A stretch of 57,096 bases of DNA from contig PXRP01000002.1 of assembly GCA_003021655.1 (NCBI GenBank), positions 1 through 57,096 of the forward strand, given 5' to 3'. Both the position numbers and the translations under genes were made by a program. A model generated the notes under the pieces. That model saw only the letters and a program-made list of their open reading frames with translations. It had not been told where the DNA came from and searched no databases. Positions 1 to 9,986 of this stretch are shown here, piece after piece (within the stretch, counting starts at the first letter, position 1; each line of letters starts with the position of its first letter). The DNA is from Halobacteriales archaeon QS_4_69_31 (lineage in GTDB: Archaea; Halobacteriota; Halobacteria; Halobacteriales; Haloarculaceae).

Positions 1-169
1 GTTCGGCGGTGCTGTGTTAGTGCTTCCCATGAATAGACCATAACGGGACAAAAAATAAGTGTTCATCTTCGATCCGGATGCTGTACACGCGCCCTTCATT
101 TTGCACTGGCCCGCTCACCAATCTCCAGATAGATTCCGCTGTTTCACTGTCTTCGGTAAGAGCCAAGAG
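1..169. other. Low-GC segment at window edge, no gene recognised
   Basis: Base composition is clearly lower in GC than the rest of the window. The minus-strand frame entering from the AI-2E remnant runs on to a stop near base 17, but its last 46 or so residues do not look like the C-terminus of that family. I read this as foreign or rearranged DNA joined to the remnant; no terminal repeat or transposase motif is visible. Confidence 0.4.
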
Positions 170-473
170 CCCGTACCAGCCAGACACAGCGGCCCAAGGG
201 TGTAGGCGAACATAAGCGAACCGGTGTGGAGCCCGCCGCCGGAGACGTACGGGCGCACGACGAGGTCGGGGATCACGTCGACGACCACGAACGAGACGCC
301 GGCGAAGAGGCCGACGAACGCCCAGCCGCGCCCCTCCATCCAGGCCATGGTCGCCAGGTACACTACGACCGGGACGTAGGAGTGGACCACCCACAGGACG
401 ACGCCCGCCAGCAGTAGCCCGAACAGGACCAGACGGTCCGGCCCCAGTCGGCCTCGAGTTCGAACGAGACCAT
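160..473 (-). pseudogene. AI-2E family transporter, internally deleted and frameshifted
   Basis: AI-2E (PerM-type) transporters are polytopic membrane proteins of about 330-380 residues. Here the N-terminus (MVSFELEADWG, ATG at 473) and first membrane helix run directly into the C-terminal family signature (VVDVIPDLVVRPYVSGGGLH, then MFAYTLGPL and SGWYGL). Roughly 200 residues between the first helix and the last third are missing. Two frame changes are needed to read it through, near 440 and near 186; both look like loss of one base. The remnant cannot make a working transporter. The family call rests on recalled haloarchaeal homologues; the broken frame is directly visible. Confidence 0.72.
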
Positions 474-512
474 CGTTTGCCGGTCGGCCCGGCGACCCAA
501 AAACCGATCGGT

Positions 513-520
513 GATTTATC
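513..520 (+). promoter_or_regulatory. TATA-like box of the DUF4010 gene
   Basis: GATTTATC is centred about 28 bases before the ATG at 545, the spacing expected of a leaderless haloarchaeal promoter. Confidence 0.5.
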
Positions 521-544
521 AGGGCCGGGCGGCTATGCTTATGA

Positions 545-1813
545 ATGATGGTCCCTGGACAGTTCAGTGCCCTCCCGCTGGGCGACCCGGTCACGCAGGT
601 CGCGCTCGCGGGGGCGCTCGGCCTCTTTCTCGGCCTGGAGCGGGAGTGGTCACACAAGTCCGCGGGCATCCGCACGTTCTCGCTTATCAGTCTGATCGGG
701 GCCGCCTTCACGATCCTCGACTCCGAGCCGCTGGTGGTCGTCGGCGGCGTGCTCGTCATCGTCCAGGGCGCGCTCATCGCCGTCAAGGGACTCCTCGACG
801 AGGAGGAGGGGCTCTCGCTGACGACGTCGGTGTCGATGCTCGTCGCGTACGGAGTCGGTGCACTCGTCGCCACTGGGTTCGTCCTGGAGGCGGTGACGGT
901 GACGGTGCTCTCGTCGCTGTTGCTGGTGCTCAAGCGCGAACTCCACACGTTCGCGTGGGGGCTGACCCGTGCCGAACTCCGCTCGGCCGCCGAGTTCGCG
1001 ATCATCGCCTTCGTCATCTACCCGCTGTTGCCCGCCCGCGAGTTCGTCCTCGGGGTCGGCGACCTCTCGGTGGCCGTCGAACCGCGGGTGGTCTGGCTGC
1101 TCGTGGTCACGGTCGCCGCTATCGGCATCGCCAACTACGCCGTCGTCCAGACCTACGGGGGGCGGGGTATCGCAGTGACGGGCTTTTTCGGCGGGCTGGC
1201 GTCCTCGACGGCGGTCGTCGGCGCGATGCTGGACCACGTCCGCCAGCGCCCGGACGCACGGTCGTACGCGGTCGCGGCCATCCTGCTGGCCGACGCGGCG
1301 ATGGCGGTCCGGAACCTGCTCATCGCGGTCGCGTTCACCTTCGAGTCGGGCGTGCTCGTCGGGGCGGTCGTCCCGCTTGGCGCGGTCATCCTCTGCAGCG
1401 TCGTCATCGCGGCCCTGACCGCCGACTGGAGCGTCGAGTTCGAGATGGACCTGGATAGCCCCTTCTCGCTACGGTACGTCCTCGGGTTCGGAGGACTCTT
1501 TCTGGTGGTGGTCGTCGCCGGCGGGCTGGCGGCCGGCCAGTTCGGCACGCTCGGTTTCTACGTGACCGCGGCGCTCACCGGGCTGGTCTCCTCGGCCGGC
1601 GCCACCACCTCGGCGGTCATCCTCTATCGGGGCGGGGGCCTCTCGGCGGACGCGGCGGTCGTCGCTATCCTGCTCGCGACGGCGGCGAGCATCGTCGTCA
1701 AGGCCGGACTGACCTTCGCGAGCCCGGACCGCCGGTTCGCCGGCCGGGTCGCGGTTTACAGCACGGCCCTGCTCGTGGCCGCCGGCGCCGTGACTGCCGC
1801 GGTCAGCCTGTAG
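545..1813 (+). CDS. MgtC/SapB-DUF4010 family membrane protein
   Basis: A 422-residue polytopic inner-membrane protein. Residues about 15-140 match the MgtC/SapB pattern (GLFLGLEREW followed by the conserved GIRTFSLISLIGA stretch), and the second half has the DUF4010 layout with a further six or so hydrophobic helices. Members are linked to divalent-cation homeostasis or unknown transport; no substrate can be deduced. The start is one of two adjacent ATGs at 545/548, with a TATA-like box 28 bases upstream. It stands alone, divergent from the AI-2E remnant. Confidence 0.82.
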   Translation: MMVPGQFSALPLGDPVTQVALAGALGLFLGLEREWSHKSAGIRTFSLISLIGAAFTILDSEPLVVVGGVLVIVQGALIAVKGLLDEEEGLSLTTSVSMLVAYGVGALVATGFVLEAVTVTVLSSLLLVLKRELHTFAWGLTRAELRSAAEFAIIAFVIYPLLPAREFVLGVGDLSVAVEPRVVWLLVVTVAAIGIANYAVVQTYGGRGIAVTGFFGGLASSTAVVGAMLDHVRQRPDARSYAVAAILLADAAMAVRNLLIAVAFTFESGVLVGAVVPLGAVILCSVVIAALTADWSVEFEMDLDSPFSLRYVLGFGGLFLVVVVAGGLAAGQFGTLGFYVTAALTGLVSSAGATTSAVILYRGGGLSADAAVVAILLATAASIVVKAGLTFASPDRRFAGRVAVYSTALLVAAGAVTAAVSL

Positions 1814-1879
1814 TCGCCCCGCGTTCTGTATCGCCGAGCACTGGCCAACTACTAACTGCCGAGGCGTCCTAACCGGGGC

Positions 1880-3217
<1,338 letters not shown>

Positions 3218-3257
3218 GGGCCCTCCAGCCGGAGCGCGTCGTCCGAGAGGCCCCACC

Positions 3258-4565
3258 TCAGACGCCCTTGCGCAGCAGGTGGCTCCGGAGCACGTCGTTT
3301 TCCTTGTTGCCGGCGACGGGGTTGACGAGGACGACCGTCGCGTCGCTCCCGAAACGACCGGCGGCGGCCAGCGCCTGCGCCGCGGCGACCCCGACGCCGC
3401 CGGTCGCGCTGGCCTCGACGCCCTCGCCGGCCAGGGTCACCGCTGCCTCCAGCGCGTCGTCGTCGGAGACGCCGACGGCCCGCCCGCCCGTCTCGCGGAC
3501 AGCCTCCAGCGCGAGGGCGCCGCCCGCAGGGTCTGGCACTTCGAGCGCGCCGACGAGCGTGTCCGGCCGCTCCCAGGTCTCGGTGTCGTCCGCGCTGGCG
3601 TCGGCGGCGGCGACGACCGGCGCACAGGCCTCCGGCTGGGCGACGTGCAAGGCCGGAATCGCATCGACCAGTCCCGTCGCGACCAGTTGCTCCGCGGCGA
3701 GGTGGCTCCCGACGACGCTGAGGCCGTGGCCCGTCGGGTGGACGACGGCGTCGGGGACCGTCCAGTCGAGTTGCTCGACGACCTCGAACAGCAGTGTCTT
3801 CGCGCCCTCGTTGCGGTACGGCGTGTCGAACGGCGCCACCGAGTGCCAGCGGTCGCCCTCTCCGGACGCCTCCTCCGGGTCTCCCGCGTCCCCGGCGCTG
3901 TCGGCCCTGGTGCTGTCGGCCCCGTCGCTGGCGTCACCGCTATCGGCGTCGCCGCCGCCGCGGCGCTCGCCTGCCACGGTCCGGTCGGCCATCGCACGCT
4001 CGAAGGCCGCGACGGCGTCGGGGTAGCGGCCCTCGACGACGCTCATCTCGCCGCCGTGGACGTTGGTCATCGCCTTGGCGACAAACGTCGAGCGCGTCGG
4101 GACGAACGCCTCGGCACCGAGGCCGGCGCGGGCGGCGTAGGCGGCCGCGCTCTGGCCGGCGTCGCCCGTCGTCGGGAGCGCGACGTCCGTCGCCCCGTGT
4201 GTCCGCGCCGCGGCGACCGCCAGCGCCAGCCCGCGGTCCTCGGCCGTCCCCGTCGGGTTCGCGCCCTCGTCTTTGACGTAGACCGCCCCGACGCCCAGCT
4301 GGTCGGCGAACGTCGGGCAGGATACCAGCGGCGTCGTGCCCTCGTCGAGCGACGGGACCGCCTCGGAGGCCAGGGGGAGCAGTTCGGCGTAGCGGCCCAG
4401 GCCGTCGAACCGGCGGTCTGCGAGCGTCCCGCGGTCGATGGTCGCGTCGTAGGCGGCGACCAGCGGGCCGGCACACTCCGGACACCGGCCCGCGACCGCC
4501 GCGGGGTCGTGGCTGGCGTCGCAGGCGGTACAGCGCAGGCCCTCAAGCGCCGCGGTCGTCTCCAT
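3258..4565 (-). CDS. Threonine-synthase-like protein lacking the PLP lysine
   Basis: 435 residues with the threonine synthase fold-type II architecture: an N-terminal zinc ribbon (Cys12, 15, 28, 31), the KDEG-NPTG segment and a second Rossmann-like domain. The motif that carries the Schiff-base lysine, normally SFKDRG or SSKDRG, reads TAEDRG, so Lys is replaced by Glu109. The phosphate-binding STGN motif is also altered to TTGDAG (132-137). A low-complexity Asp/Ser/Ala/Gly insert occupies residues about 202-240. The frame is intact over its full length, so this looks like a maintained pseudoenzyme or an enzyme with changed chemistry. A canonical paralogue lies at 12191-13393. Confidence 0.8.
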   Translation of the reverse strand: METTAALEGLRCTACDASHDPAAVAGRCPECAGPLVAAYDATIDRGTLADRRFDGLGRYAELLPLASEAVPSLDEGTTPLVSCPTFADQLGVGAVYVKDEGANPTGTAEDRGLALAVAAARTHGATDVALPTTGDAGQSAAAYAARAGLGAEAFVPTRSTFVAKAMTNVHGGEMSVVEGRYPDAVAAFERAMADRTVAGERRGGGDADSGDASDGADSTRADSAGDAGDPEEASGEGDRWHSVAPFDTPYRNEGAKTLLFEVVEQLDWTVPDAVVHPTGHGLSVVGSHLAAEQLVATGLVDAIPALHVAQPEACAPVVAAADASADDTETWERPDTLVGALEVPDPAGGALALEAVRETGGRAVGVSDDDALEAAVTLAGEGVEASATGGVGVAAAQALAAAGRFGSDATVVLVNPVAGNKENDVLRSHLLRKGV

Positions 4566-4622
4566 GTCGGCACGCGGGCCCCGACCGACTAATCCCTGAC
4601 TGTTCGGGCGCGTCCCACCACC

Positions 4623-4630
4623 GATTTAGG
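4623..4630 (+). promoter_or_regulatory. TATA-like box of the FAD oxidoreductase gene
   Basis: GATTTAGG centred 27 bases before the ATG at 4653, in the divergent gap with the threonine-synthase-like gene. Confidence 0.45.
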
Positions 4631-4652
4631 AGGGCCGGTCTAACTTCCGGCC

Positions 4653-5912
4653 ATGACCGACGTCGCTATCGCCGGTGGTGGACTGGCGGGACTCGTCGCG
4701 GCGCGCTACCTGGCGGGGCAGGGCCACGACGTGACCGTCTTCGAGCGCGCGGACGCGGTCGGCGGCCGCGTCCGGTCGCGCGAGGTCGACGGGTTCACGC
4801 TCGACCGGGGCTTCCAGGTGCTCTTTACCGGCTACCCCGCCGTCCGGGCGGAACTGGACCTGGACGCGCTCGACCTCCGGGGGTTCTCGCCGGGCGCGAC
4901 CATCGCCCGGCCGGCCCACCGCTCGACGCTGGCTGACCCGTTCCGGGCACCCACCGACGCCGTCGCGTCGGCGCTGAACACCGACGTGACGTTCATGGAC
5001 AAGCTCACGACGCTTCGGCTCCGGCGGGCGCTCCGGAGCGAGGACCCCGAGACGCTGTTCGACGGCCCCGACGAGACGATCCGCGAGTACCTCGTCCGGT
5101 GGGGCTTCTCCGAGGCGTTCCTGTCGAAGTTCGCGGAACCGTTCTACGGCGGGATCACCCTCGACCGCTCGCTGACGACCGACGCCGGCGTCTTCCGGTA
5201 CACCTTCGCCATGCTCACGCGGGGCGAGACGGTCGTCCCGGCCGACGGGATGGGCGCCATCCCGGCCCAGCTGGCCGACCGTGCCCGCGAGGCCGGCGCG
5301 CACATCGAGACGGGGACGCCGGTCCGTGCCGTCGACGCCGCCGGCGGGGAGGCGACCGTCGAGACCGACGGCGAGAGCATCACCGCCGACGCCGTCGTCG
5401 TCGCCACGGACCCCCACGCGGCGAGAGAACTCACCGGCGTCGAGGCGGTCCCGACCGAGGCCCGGAGCTGTGTCACCCAGTACTTCGCGCTGGACCGCCG
5501 GACACTCGACACCGGGCGGAAACTCATCCTCAACGCCGCGGGCGAGCGACCCAATACGGTCGCCCCACTGTCGGCGGTCGCGCCCGAGTACGCCCCGGAC
5601 GGCCGGACGCTGCTGAGCGCGATGACGCTGGGCGACCCCGACGCGGGCGACGAGGAACTGGCGACCGCCGTCACGGACGCACTCGTGACGTGGTACCCCG
5701 AGCACCGCTTCGACGCGCTGGAACACCTCGCGACCGACCGCGTCGAGTTCGCCCAGTTCGACCAGCCGCCGGGCTTCCGGGACGACCTGCCGGCGGTCGA
5801 CGCCCCCGACGGGCCGGTCTACCTGGCCGGCGACTACACCGAGTGGTCGTCGATCCAGGGCGCGATGCAGAGCGGTCGCGCCGCCGCCGACGCCGCCGCG
5901 GAGGACCTGTAG
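4653..5912 (+). CDS. NAD(P)/FAD-dependent oxidoreductase, amine oxidase/PPOX-like
   Basis: 419 residues. The N-terminus has a dinucleotide-binding loop (VAIAGGGLAGLVAARYL, residues 4-20) with the acidic residue of FERAD about 20 residues on, then GGRVRSRE, typical of flavin amine oxidases, phytoene desaturases and protoporphyrinogen oxidases. The C-terminal FAD motif is VYLAGDYTEWSSIQGAMQSG. Substrate unknown. It is cytoplasmic, with no signal peptide or membrane helix. It converges with the methyltransferase gene 14 bases downstream. Confidence 0.8.
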   Translation: MTDVAIAGGGLAGLVAARYLAGQGHDVTVFERADAVGGRVRSREVDGFTLDRGFQVLFTGYPAVRAELDLDALDLRGFSPGATIARPAHRSTLADPFRAPTDAVASALNTDVTFMDKLTTLRLRRALRSEDPETLFDGPDETIREYLVRWGFSEAFLSKFAEPFYGGITLDRSLTTDAGVFRYTFAMLTRGETVVPADGMGAIPAQLADRAREAGAHIETGTPVRAVDAAGGEATVETDGESITADAVVVATDPHAARELTGVEAVPTEARSCVTQYFALDRRTLDTGRKLILNAAGERPNTVAPLSAVAPEYAPDGRTLLSAMTLGDPDAGDEELATAVTDALVTWYPEHRFDALEHLATDRVEFAQFDQPPGFRDDLPAVDAPDGPVYLAGDYTEWSSIQGAMQSGRAAADAAAEDL

Positions 5913-5926
5913 TCTGCATTCCCGTC

Positions 5927-6568
5927 TCAGCACCGCGGGCCGCTCCCGCTCGCGACGTAGATGGTCCCGGCGTTGTCCCCCCGGACGGTCGCGGACTCGA
6001 ACCGCTCGCGGATTGCCCCGGGCACGTCGGTCTCGTGGTCCCAGTCGGTGAGCCGCGCGAACAACGGGACTACGAGCGGATTCAGGAGCGAGAGCGGGAG
6101 AGGCTGGAACGGCCGCGCGTCGAGGACGGTGAATCGCCCGTCCTCGCGCAGCGCGGCGGCCGCGGCCCCGACCGCGGCCTCGGGGTCGGGCATCGCGCTC
6201 AGCGACATCGCCGCGTAGGCGGCGTCGAACGTCCCCGGCGCGATACCGGGCCTGGTCGCGTCGGCCCGGACGACGTGGACGTTCTCCCAGCCGCGTTCGT
6301 CGACCCGGTTGCGGGCGCGCCGGACCATCCCCTCGCTGTAATCGACGCCGACCACCACCCCCTCGTGGCCGACGGCCTCCCGGAGTCGACCGAACGAGTT
6401 GCCCGGGCCACAGCCCAGTTCCAGCACCCGCTCGCCCCGGTCCACATCGAGCGCCGCGACGCTCCGGCGGCGGAACGTCGAGCCCCGACCCAGGAACACC
6501 AGCGCGTACATCGCCCGGAGCGCGGGGAGGTTCCGGCTCCACCGGTCGTAGAGTCGCTGGCCGCCCAT
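5927..6568 (-). CDS. Class I SAM-dependent methyltransferase
   Basis: 213 residues. Motif I is VLELGCGPGNSF (about residues 48-59), followed by the acidic ribose-binding residue in VVGVDYSEGMV and motif II in TFDAAYAAMSLSAMPD, as in UbiE/menaquinone-type methyltransferases. The acceptor is not deducible. It is separated from the phosphoesterase by about 160 bases that appear to hold only promoter sequence. Confidence 0.8.
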   Translation of the reverse strand: MGGQRLYDRWSRNLPALRAMYALVFLGRGSTFRRRSVAALDVDRGERVLELGCGPGNSFGRLREAVGHEGVVVGVDYSEGMVRRARNRVDERGWENVHVVRADATRPGIAPGTFDAAYAAMSLSAMPDPEAAVGAAAAALREDGRFTVLDARPFQPLPLSLLNPLVVPLFARLTDWDHETDVPGAIRERFESATVRGDNAGTIYVASGSGPRC

Positions 6569-6727
6569 CAGTGGGTCCTCCGTCTGCCTCTCGACGGGCA
6601 GCCGCCCCTCGCCGGATATCCACCTCTCGACGGCCCCTCCGGAACGCGGACGGACGACACTCCCCGCATCGGTCTCTCCGGGTGTAGGCCGTCACGGGGT
6701 TTAACGACGGCGTCGACGCGCGGGAGG

Positions 6728-7444
6728 CTACAGCATGCGCTGGAACTGGTCGAGCGGCGGGAACCGGAGCGTCTCGTCGGCCTCGCCGTCGTAGACGACC
6801 GGCCGGAAGGCCCCGACGTTCGTCACGAGCGGCGACAGTTCCGGGCGCGTGCTCCCGAGCCGGCCGTTGACCGAGACGCCCTCGACCAGGCGGTTGAACG
6901 CGGGGACGACGAGCACGTCAGACCCGCGGTAGACGCCCCGGCCGTCCAGAAAGCAGGGCCGCTTCTGCCCCTCGATGACGATGGCCGGGTGGTCGTGGCC
7001 GACGACGTACCGGTCGGCCGCCGTCTCGGGTTCCTCGTGGCCGTGACAGACGACCGTCCGCTGGGCGTCGGCCGCGTCGCCCACGTCCGTCGAGAGGACG
7101 TACTCCTCGTGGACCTGGCCGTCCCAGACGCTATCGAGCATCGAGTCGTGGTTCCCCCTGACGACGACGAGGCGAGCGCCGGCGTCCCTGACAGCCCGCG
7201 AGAGGGCCGCGAGCGCCTCGCTCGCCACCGCCGGGACGTACTCGAAGCTGTGGAAGACGTCGCCGGCGAGGACCACCTCGGCGGGGTCCAGGTCGGCGAG
7301 CATGGCCTCGAGTCGCTCGACCGCGTCGGAATTGGCCCCCAGCGGGAATTCGACGGTGGAGGCCTCGCCTTTCCCGAAGTGCAGGTCCGCGACGACGAGC
7401 GTCCCGTCGAGGAGGACGGCGCGGTCCCGGCAGGTCGGGGCCAT
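6728..7444 (-). CDS. Calcineurin-like metallophosphoesterase
   Basis: 238 residues with the metallophosphoesterase metal ligands in order: VADLHFGK (Asp-x-His), LAGDVFHS (GD), GNHD, and later CHGHEE and VGHDHP. This arrangement matches the small archaeal phosphoesterases related to those associated with helicase/ligase genes in other prokaryotes. The target (nucleic acid or nucleotide) is unknown. Its start lies 210 bases from the divergent lipoprotein gene. Confidence 0.82.
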   Translation of the reverse strand: MAPTCRDRAVLLDGTLVVADLHFGKGEASTVEFPLGANSDAVERLEAMLADLDPAEVVLAGDVFHSFEYVPAVASEALAALSRAVRDAGARLVVVRGNHDSMLDSVWDGQVHEEYVLSTDVGDAADAQRTVVCHGHEEPETAADRYVVGHDHPAIVIEGQKRPCFLDGRGVYRGSDVLVVPAFNRLVEGVSVNGRLGSTRPELSPLVTNVGAFRPVVYDGEADETLRFPPLDQFQRML

Positions 7445-7653
7445 ACCGCCTCTCGGTGACCGGTGGGCAAAGGCGTGACGCCTCCGGGGCCGGCAAACTT
7501 CCGGAATCGGGGAGGCGAGTCACCGCCGGCGGCGTCTGGGGTCAGGCCGTCACCCTCGGTGCTCCAGCCACGCCGGACGAGTGGTACCGCATTACTCAAA
7601 GAGTCCTTTGTACTATCGTGGCGGACATGTACTCGCCGCTCGGACGGGACCGT

Positions 7654-8262
7654 ATGGACAGACGACGCTTCCTCGCGACGTCGGTCGCCGGGCTGGGTGC
7701 GACGGCGGCGGGCTGTGTCGCGGTCGGCGGGACGAAGACGCTCGGGAGTCCTGGGGAGGAAATAGACGACGACGGTGCGGAGAAACACCTGACCTTCGTG
7801 GACGGCGACAGGGAGGTCGCGGTGGTCTCGCTCGACCAGATGGACGAGCAGGCCTCACCGACCGACAGTTTCCGGTTCCGGATCCACGTCGAGCACGGGA
7901 CCGCCGAGGACGAGCGGGCCTCGACGGTCGAGCGCTTCAGGTTCGACCTCCGGGCGCCGCCGGCGTCGGTGGCTCCGCCCGCCGAAGTCTACCTCCAGGC
8001 CCCGGGCGGCGGGCTGTGGCCCGATTTCACCTTCGAAGAGGTCGAGAACTTCTGGACCCGTATCGAGGCCGGCGGCACGGACGAGGTCGGGTCCGGGGCG
8101 CTGACACTGGCGTTCATCGTCGACCCGCTCGGCATCGAGCCCGACGAACTCGGCGTCAGGGCGAGCGTCGGCCTCTCTGTAGCGGGCCCGACCACGCCGG
8201 ACTACCGGCTGGAGACCGAAACCCGGTTCGAGCCGGTCGTCTCCGGACCGCCCGAGGGGTGA
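7654..8262 (+). CDS. Tat lipoprotein of unknown function
   Basis: About 202 residues from MDRRRFLATSVAGLG. The twin-arginine motif RRRF and lipobox AAGC (cysteine near residue 18) predict Tat export and lipid anchoring on the outer face of the membrane. The mature part is acidic and beta-rich with no recognised domain. A start at 7627 would add nine residues before the RRRF motif; the shorter form is preferred because Tat signals usually begin close to the arginines. Confidence 0.65.
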   Translation: MDRRRFLATSVAGLGATAAGCVAVGGTKTLGSPGEEIDDDGAEKHLTFVDGDREVAVVSLDQMDEQASPTDSFRFRIHVEHGTAEDERASTVERFRFDLRAPPASVAPPAEVYLQAPGGGLWPDFTFEEVENFWTRIEAGGTDEVGSGALTLAFIVDPLGIEPDELGVRASVGLSVAGPTTPDYRLETETRFEPVVSGPPEG

Positions 8263-8430
8263 GCCGTCTCGCCCCGCGCTGGCACCCGTCGACCGAGGCG
8301 GTACAATCACCGCCGCCGGCGACCGGGCACCGTCGTTTCCCAGAGCCGCGCGCACGACCGCCTCAGCCCCCCGGCGCACCCGGTCGCCCGGCGCGCGGAC
8401 GCTGACCACCTCGATACGGGTCCCGGCCGT

Positions 8431-8541
8431 TCACTGGGTCCCATCGGAAACCTCCGGGTCGCCCGGGAGTCGGACGTCCTCGCCGTCTCTCGGCCGGATC
8501 AGGTAGTCGGTCCCCTCGCCCTCGCGGCGACGGTCGGTCAC
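8431..8541 (-). CDS. Possible 36-residue protein
   Basis: GTG-initiated frame (VTDRRREGEGTDYLIRPRDG...) with haloarchaeal-like composition, ending in TQ-stop. The same frame continues after the stop with plausible coding sequence (TRIEVVSVRAPGDRV), so this may be either a small gene or the head of a longer decayed one. Nothing else is recognisable between 8263 and 8589. Confidence 0.3.
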   Translation of the reverse strand: MTDRRREGEGTDYLIRPRDGEDVRLPGDPEVSDGTQ

Positions 8542-8589
8542 GGGGGTCGACAGTACCGCTTAACTGCCTGGGGGGGGCAACCGCAGCCG

Positions 8590-8748
8590 ATGACCATCGA
8601 CGACGACCTGCAGGCCGCGCTCGACCAGTTTTTCGAAAGGACCGACGTCGCTCTCGCCGAATACGACCAGGGATACACCGACGCGGACGCGACCCTCCGG
8701 GTGCTCCGCGACCACGTCGAGGACCTCCGCGAGGCCGCCCCGGAGTGA
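8590..8748 (+). CDS. Small acidic protein, 52 residues
   Basis: ATG frame MTIDDDLQAALDQFFERTDV... ending ...REAAPE, predicted to be almost entirely helical and strongly acidic. A TATA-like GCTTAACT sits 28 bases upstream (8558-8565), supporting a leaderless start. Function unknown. The next gene begins 39 bases downstream and has its own TATA-like element. Confidence 0.55.
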   Translation: MTIDDDLQAALDQFFERTDVALAEYDQGYTDADATLRVLRDHVEDLREAAPE

Positions 8749-8787
8749 CCCTCTCCGCGGGGTAAACTGCAACAGGGAGACGCACAA

Positions 8788-9117
8788 ATGAGTCCGCGGG
8801 CCGCGTGCGACGGCGGGCAGAGCCGGCCGGACTGGCGGCTCCCCGCGGCCCGGTGTGCGCTCGAAGTGACGCTCATCCTGCTGATCGCCGCGTACCTCTG
8901 GCTCCACATCGGGTCGGCGTTGCTCAAGAGTGTCGTCGCCGTCGTCGGGCTGACCGGTGCCGTCGGCGTGGTCATGTGGTACGTCAACCAGCTGTCGCTA
9001 GCGTGGGTCAGATACGGCCAGACGCTGACCCGCAAGCGCCGTCGCAAACGCGAGCGCAAGCGCCGCGAGCGCCGCCGCAAGCGCCGCGAGGAATCCGGCT
9101 CCGGCGGCGACCAGTAA
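8788..9117 (+). CDS. Small membrane protein with very basic C-terminal tail
   Basis: 109 residues. Two hydrophobic segments (about 25-45 and 49-66) are followed by a tail of roughly 25 residues made almost only of Arg, Lys and Glu (RKRRRKRERKRRERRRKRR), ending SGSGGDQ. Such a basic tail is exceptional in a salt-in proteome whose proteins are acidic. It could bind nucleic acid or acidic phospholipid heads; I do not recognise a family. The tail is encoded by a repetitive CGC/AAG tract. Confidence 0.6.
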   Translation: MSPRAACDGGQSRPDWRLPAARCALEVTLILLIAAYLWLHIGSALLKSVVAVVGLTGAVGVVMWYVNQLSLAWVRYGQTLTRKRRRKRERKRRERRRKRREESGSGGDQ

Positions 9118-9163
9118 CCACTGCCGGAGCCGCGCCGAGTTGGTAGACTGCCCGGCCGTCCAA

Positions 9164-9171
9164 GGTTAAGT
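9164..9171 (+). promoter_or_regulatory. TATA-like box of the MBL-fold hydrolase gene
   Basis: GGTTAAGT about 31 bases before the ATG at 9199. Confidence 0.45.
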
Positions 9172-9198
9172 GGGCCCCAGCCGTACACCGATTCGACT

Positions 9199-9912
9199 AT
9201 GGAGTTGACCTGGCACGGCCACTCGACGTGGCGCGTCTCCGTGAAGGGTACCGACCTGCTCATCGACCCCTTTTTCGACAACCCGCACACGGACCTCGAC
9301 CCCGAAGACGTCGCAATGCCCGACTACGTGCTGGTGACGCACGGCCACGCCGACCACATCGCCGACGTGGGCGCCTTCGCGGGCGTGACAGCCGCCGGCA
9401 CGCCGGAGGTAGCCGCCTATCTCGAGGACGAACACGGCGTCGAGGAGACGGTCGGGTTCAACCTCGGGGGCACGGTCGAACTCGGTGACGCCTTCGTGAC
9501 GATGCACCGCGCCGACCACACCAACGGCCTGGATACCAGCTACGAGCACGGCGGGGGGATGCCGGCCGGATACGTCATCTCCGACACGAAACCCACCCAG
9601 ACCAGCGACGCTGACAGCACCACCTTCTACCACGCGGGCGACACCGCGCTGATGACCGAGATGCGCGACGTCATCGGCCCGTTCCTCGAACCCGACGCGG
9701 CGGCGGTCCCGGTCGGCGACCACTTCACCATGGGCCCCAACCAGGCCGCCGTCGCCGTCGACTGGCTCGACGTCGACCACGCGTTCCCGATGCACTACGA
9801 CACGTTCCCGCCCATAGAGGTCCGGACCGAGCGGTTCGTCAACGAGGTCGCCGGGACCGGCAGCGACGCCGAGGTCCACGTCCTCGACGGCGACGAGGCC
9901 TTCGAACTGTGA
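9199..9912 (+). CDS. UPF0173-type metal-dependent hydrolase (MBL fold)
   Basis: 237 residues. Starts [11 protein letters not shown] and carries the metallo-beta-lactamase HxHxDH motif as HGHADH (residues 48-53), with further ligands in [16 protein letters not shown] and MHYDTFP. The length and motif order match the UPF0173/UlaG-like group. Substrate unknown, cytoplasmic. It is followed 75 bases later by the OsmC gene with its own TATA-like element. Confidence 0.85.
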   Translation: MELTWHGHSTWRVSVKGTDLLIDPFFDNPHTDLDPEDVAMPDYVLVTHGHADHIADVGAFAGVTAAGTPEVAAYLEDEHGVEETVGFNLGGTVELGDAFVTMHRADHTNGLDTSYEHGGGMPAGYVISDTKPTQTSDADSTTFYHAGDTALMTEMRDVIGPFLEPDAAAVPVGDHFTMGPNQAAVAVDWLDVDHAFPMHYDTFPPIEVRTERFVNEVAGTGSDAEVHVLDGDEAFEL

Positions 9913-9952
9913 GGACCGTCGGTTCGACGCCGGGCGCGCCCGTCTCAGATAT

Positions 9953-9960
9953 CCTTTAGG
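9953..9960 (+). promoter_or_regulatory. TATA-like box of the OsmC gene
   Basis: CCTTTAGG, 30 bases before the ATG at 9987. Confidence 0.45.
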
Positions 9961-9986
9961 GGCCGGGGCCCGACGACTCGGATGCA

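Noticed and set aside
4626..6695. 689-residue minus-strand frame across the FAD oxidoreductase and methyltransferase
   Set aside because: It spans two unrelated genuine genes and shows no family motif; a shadow of high GC content.
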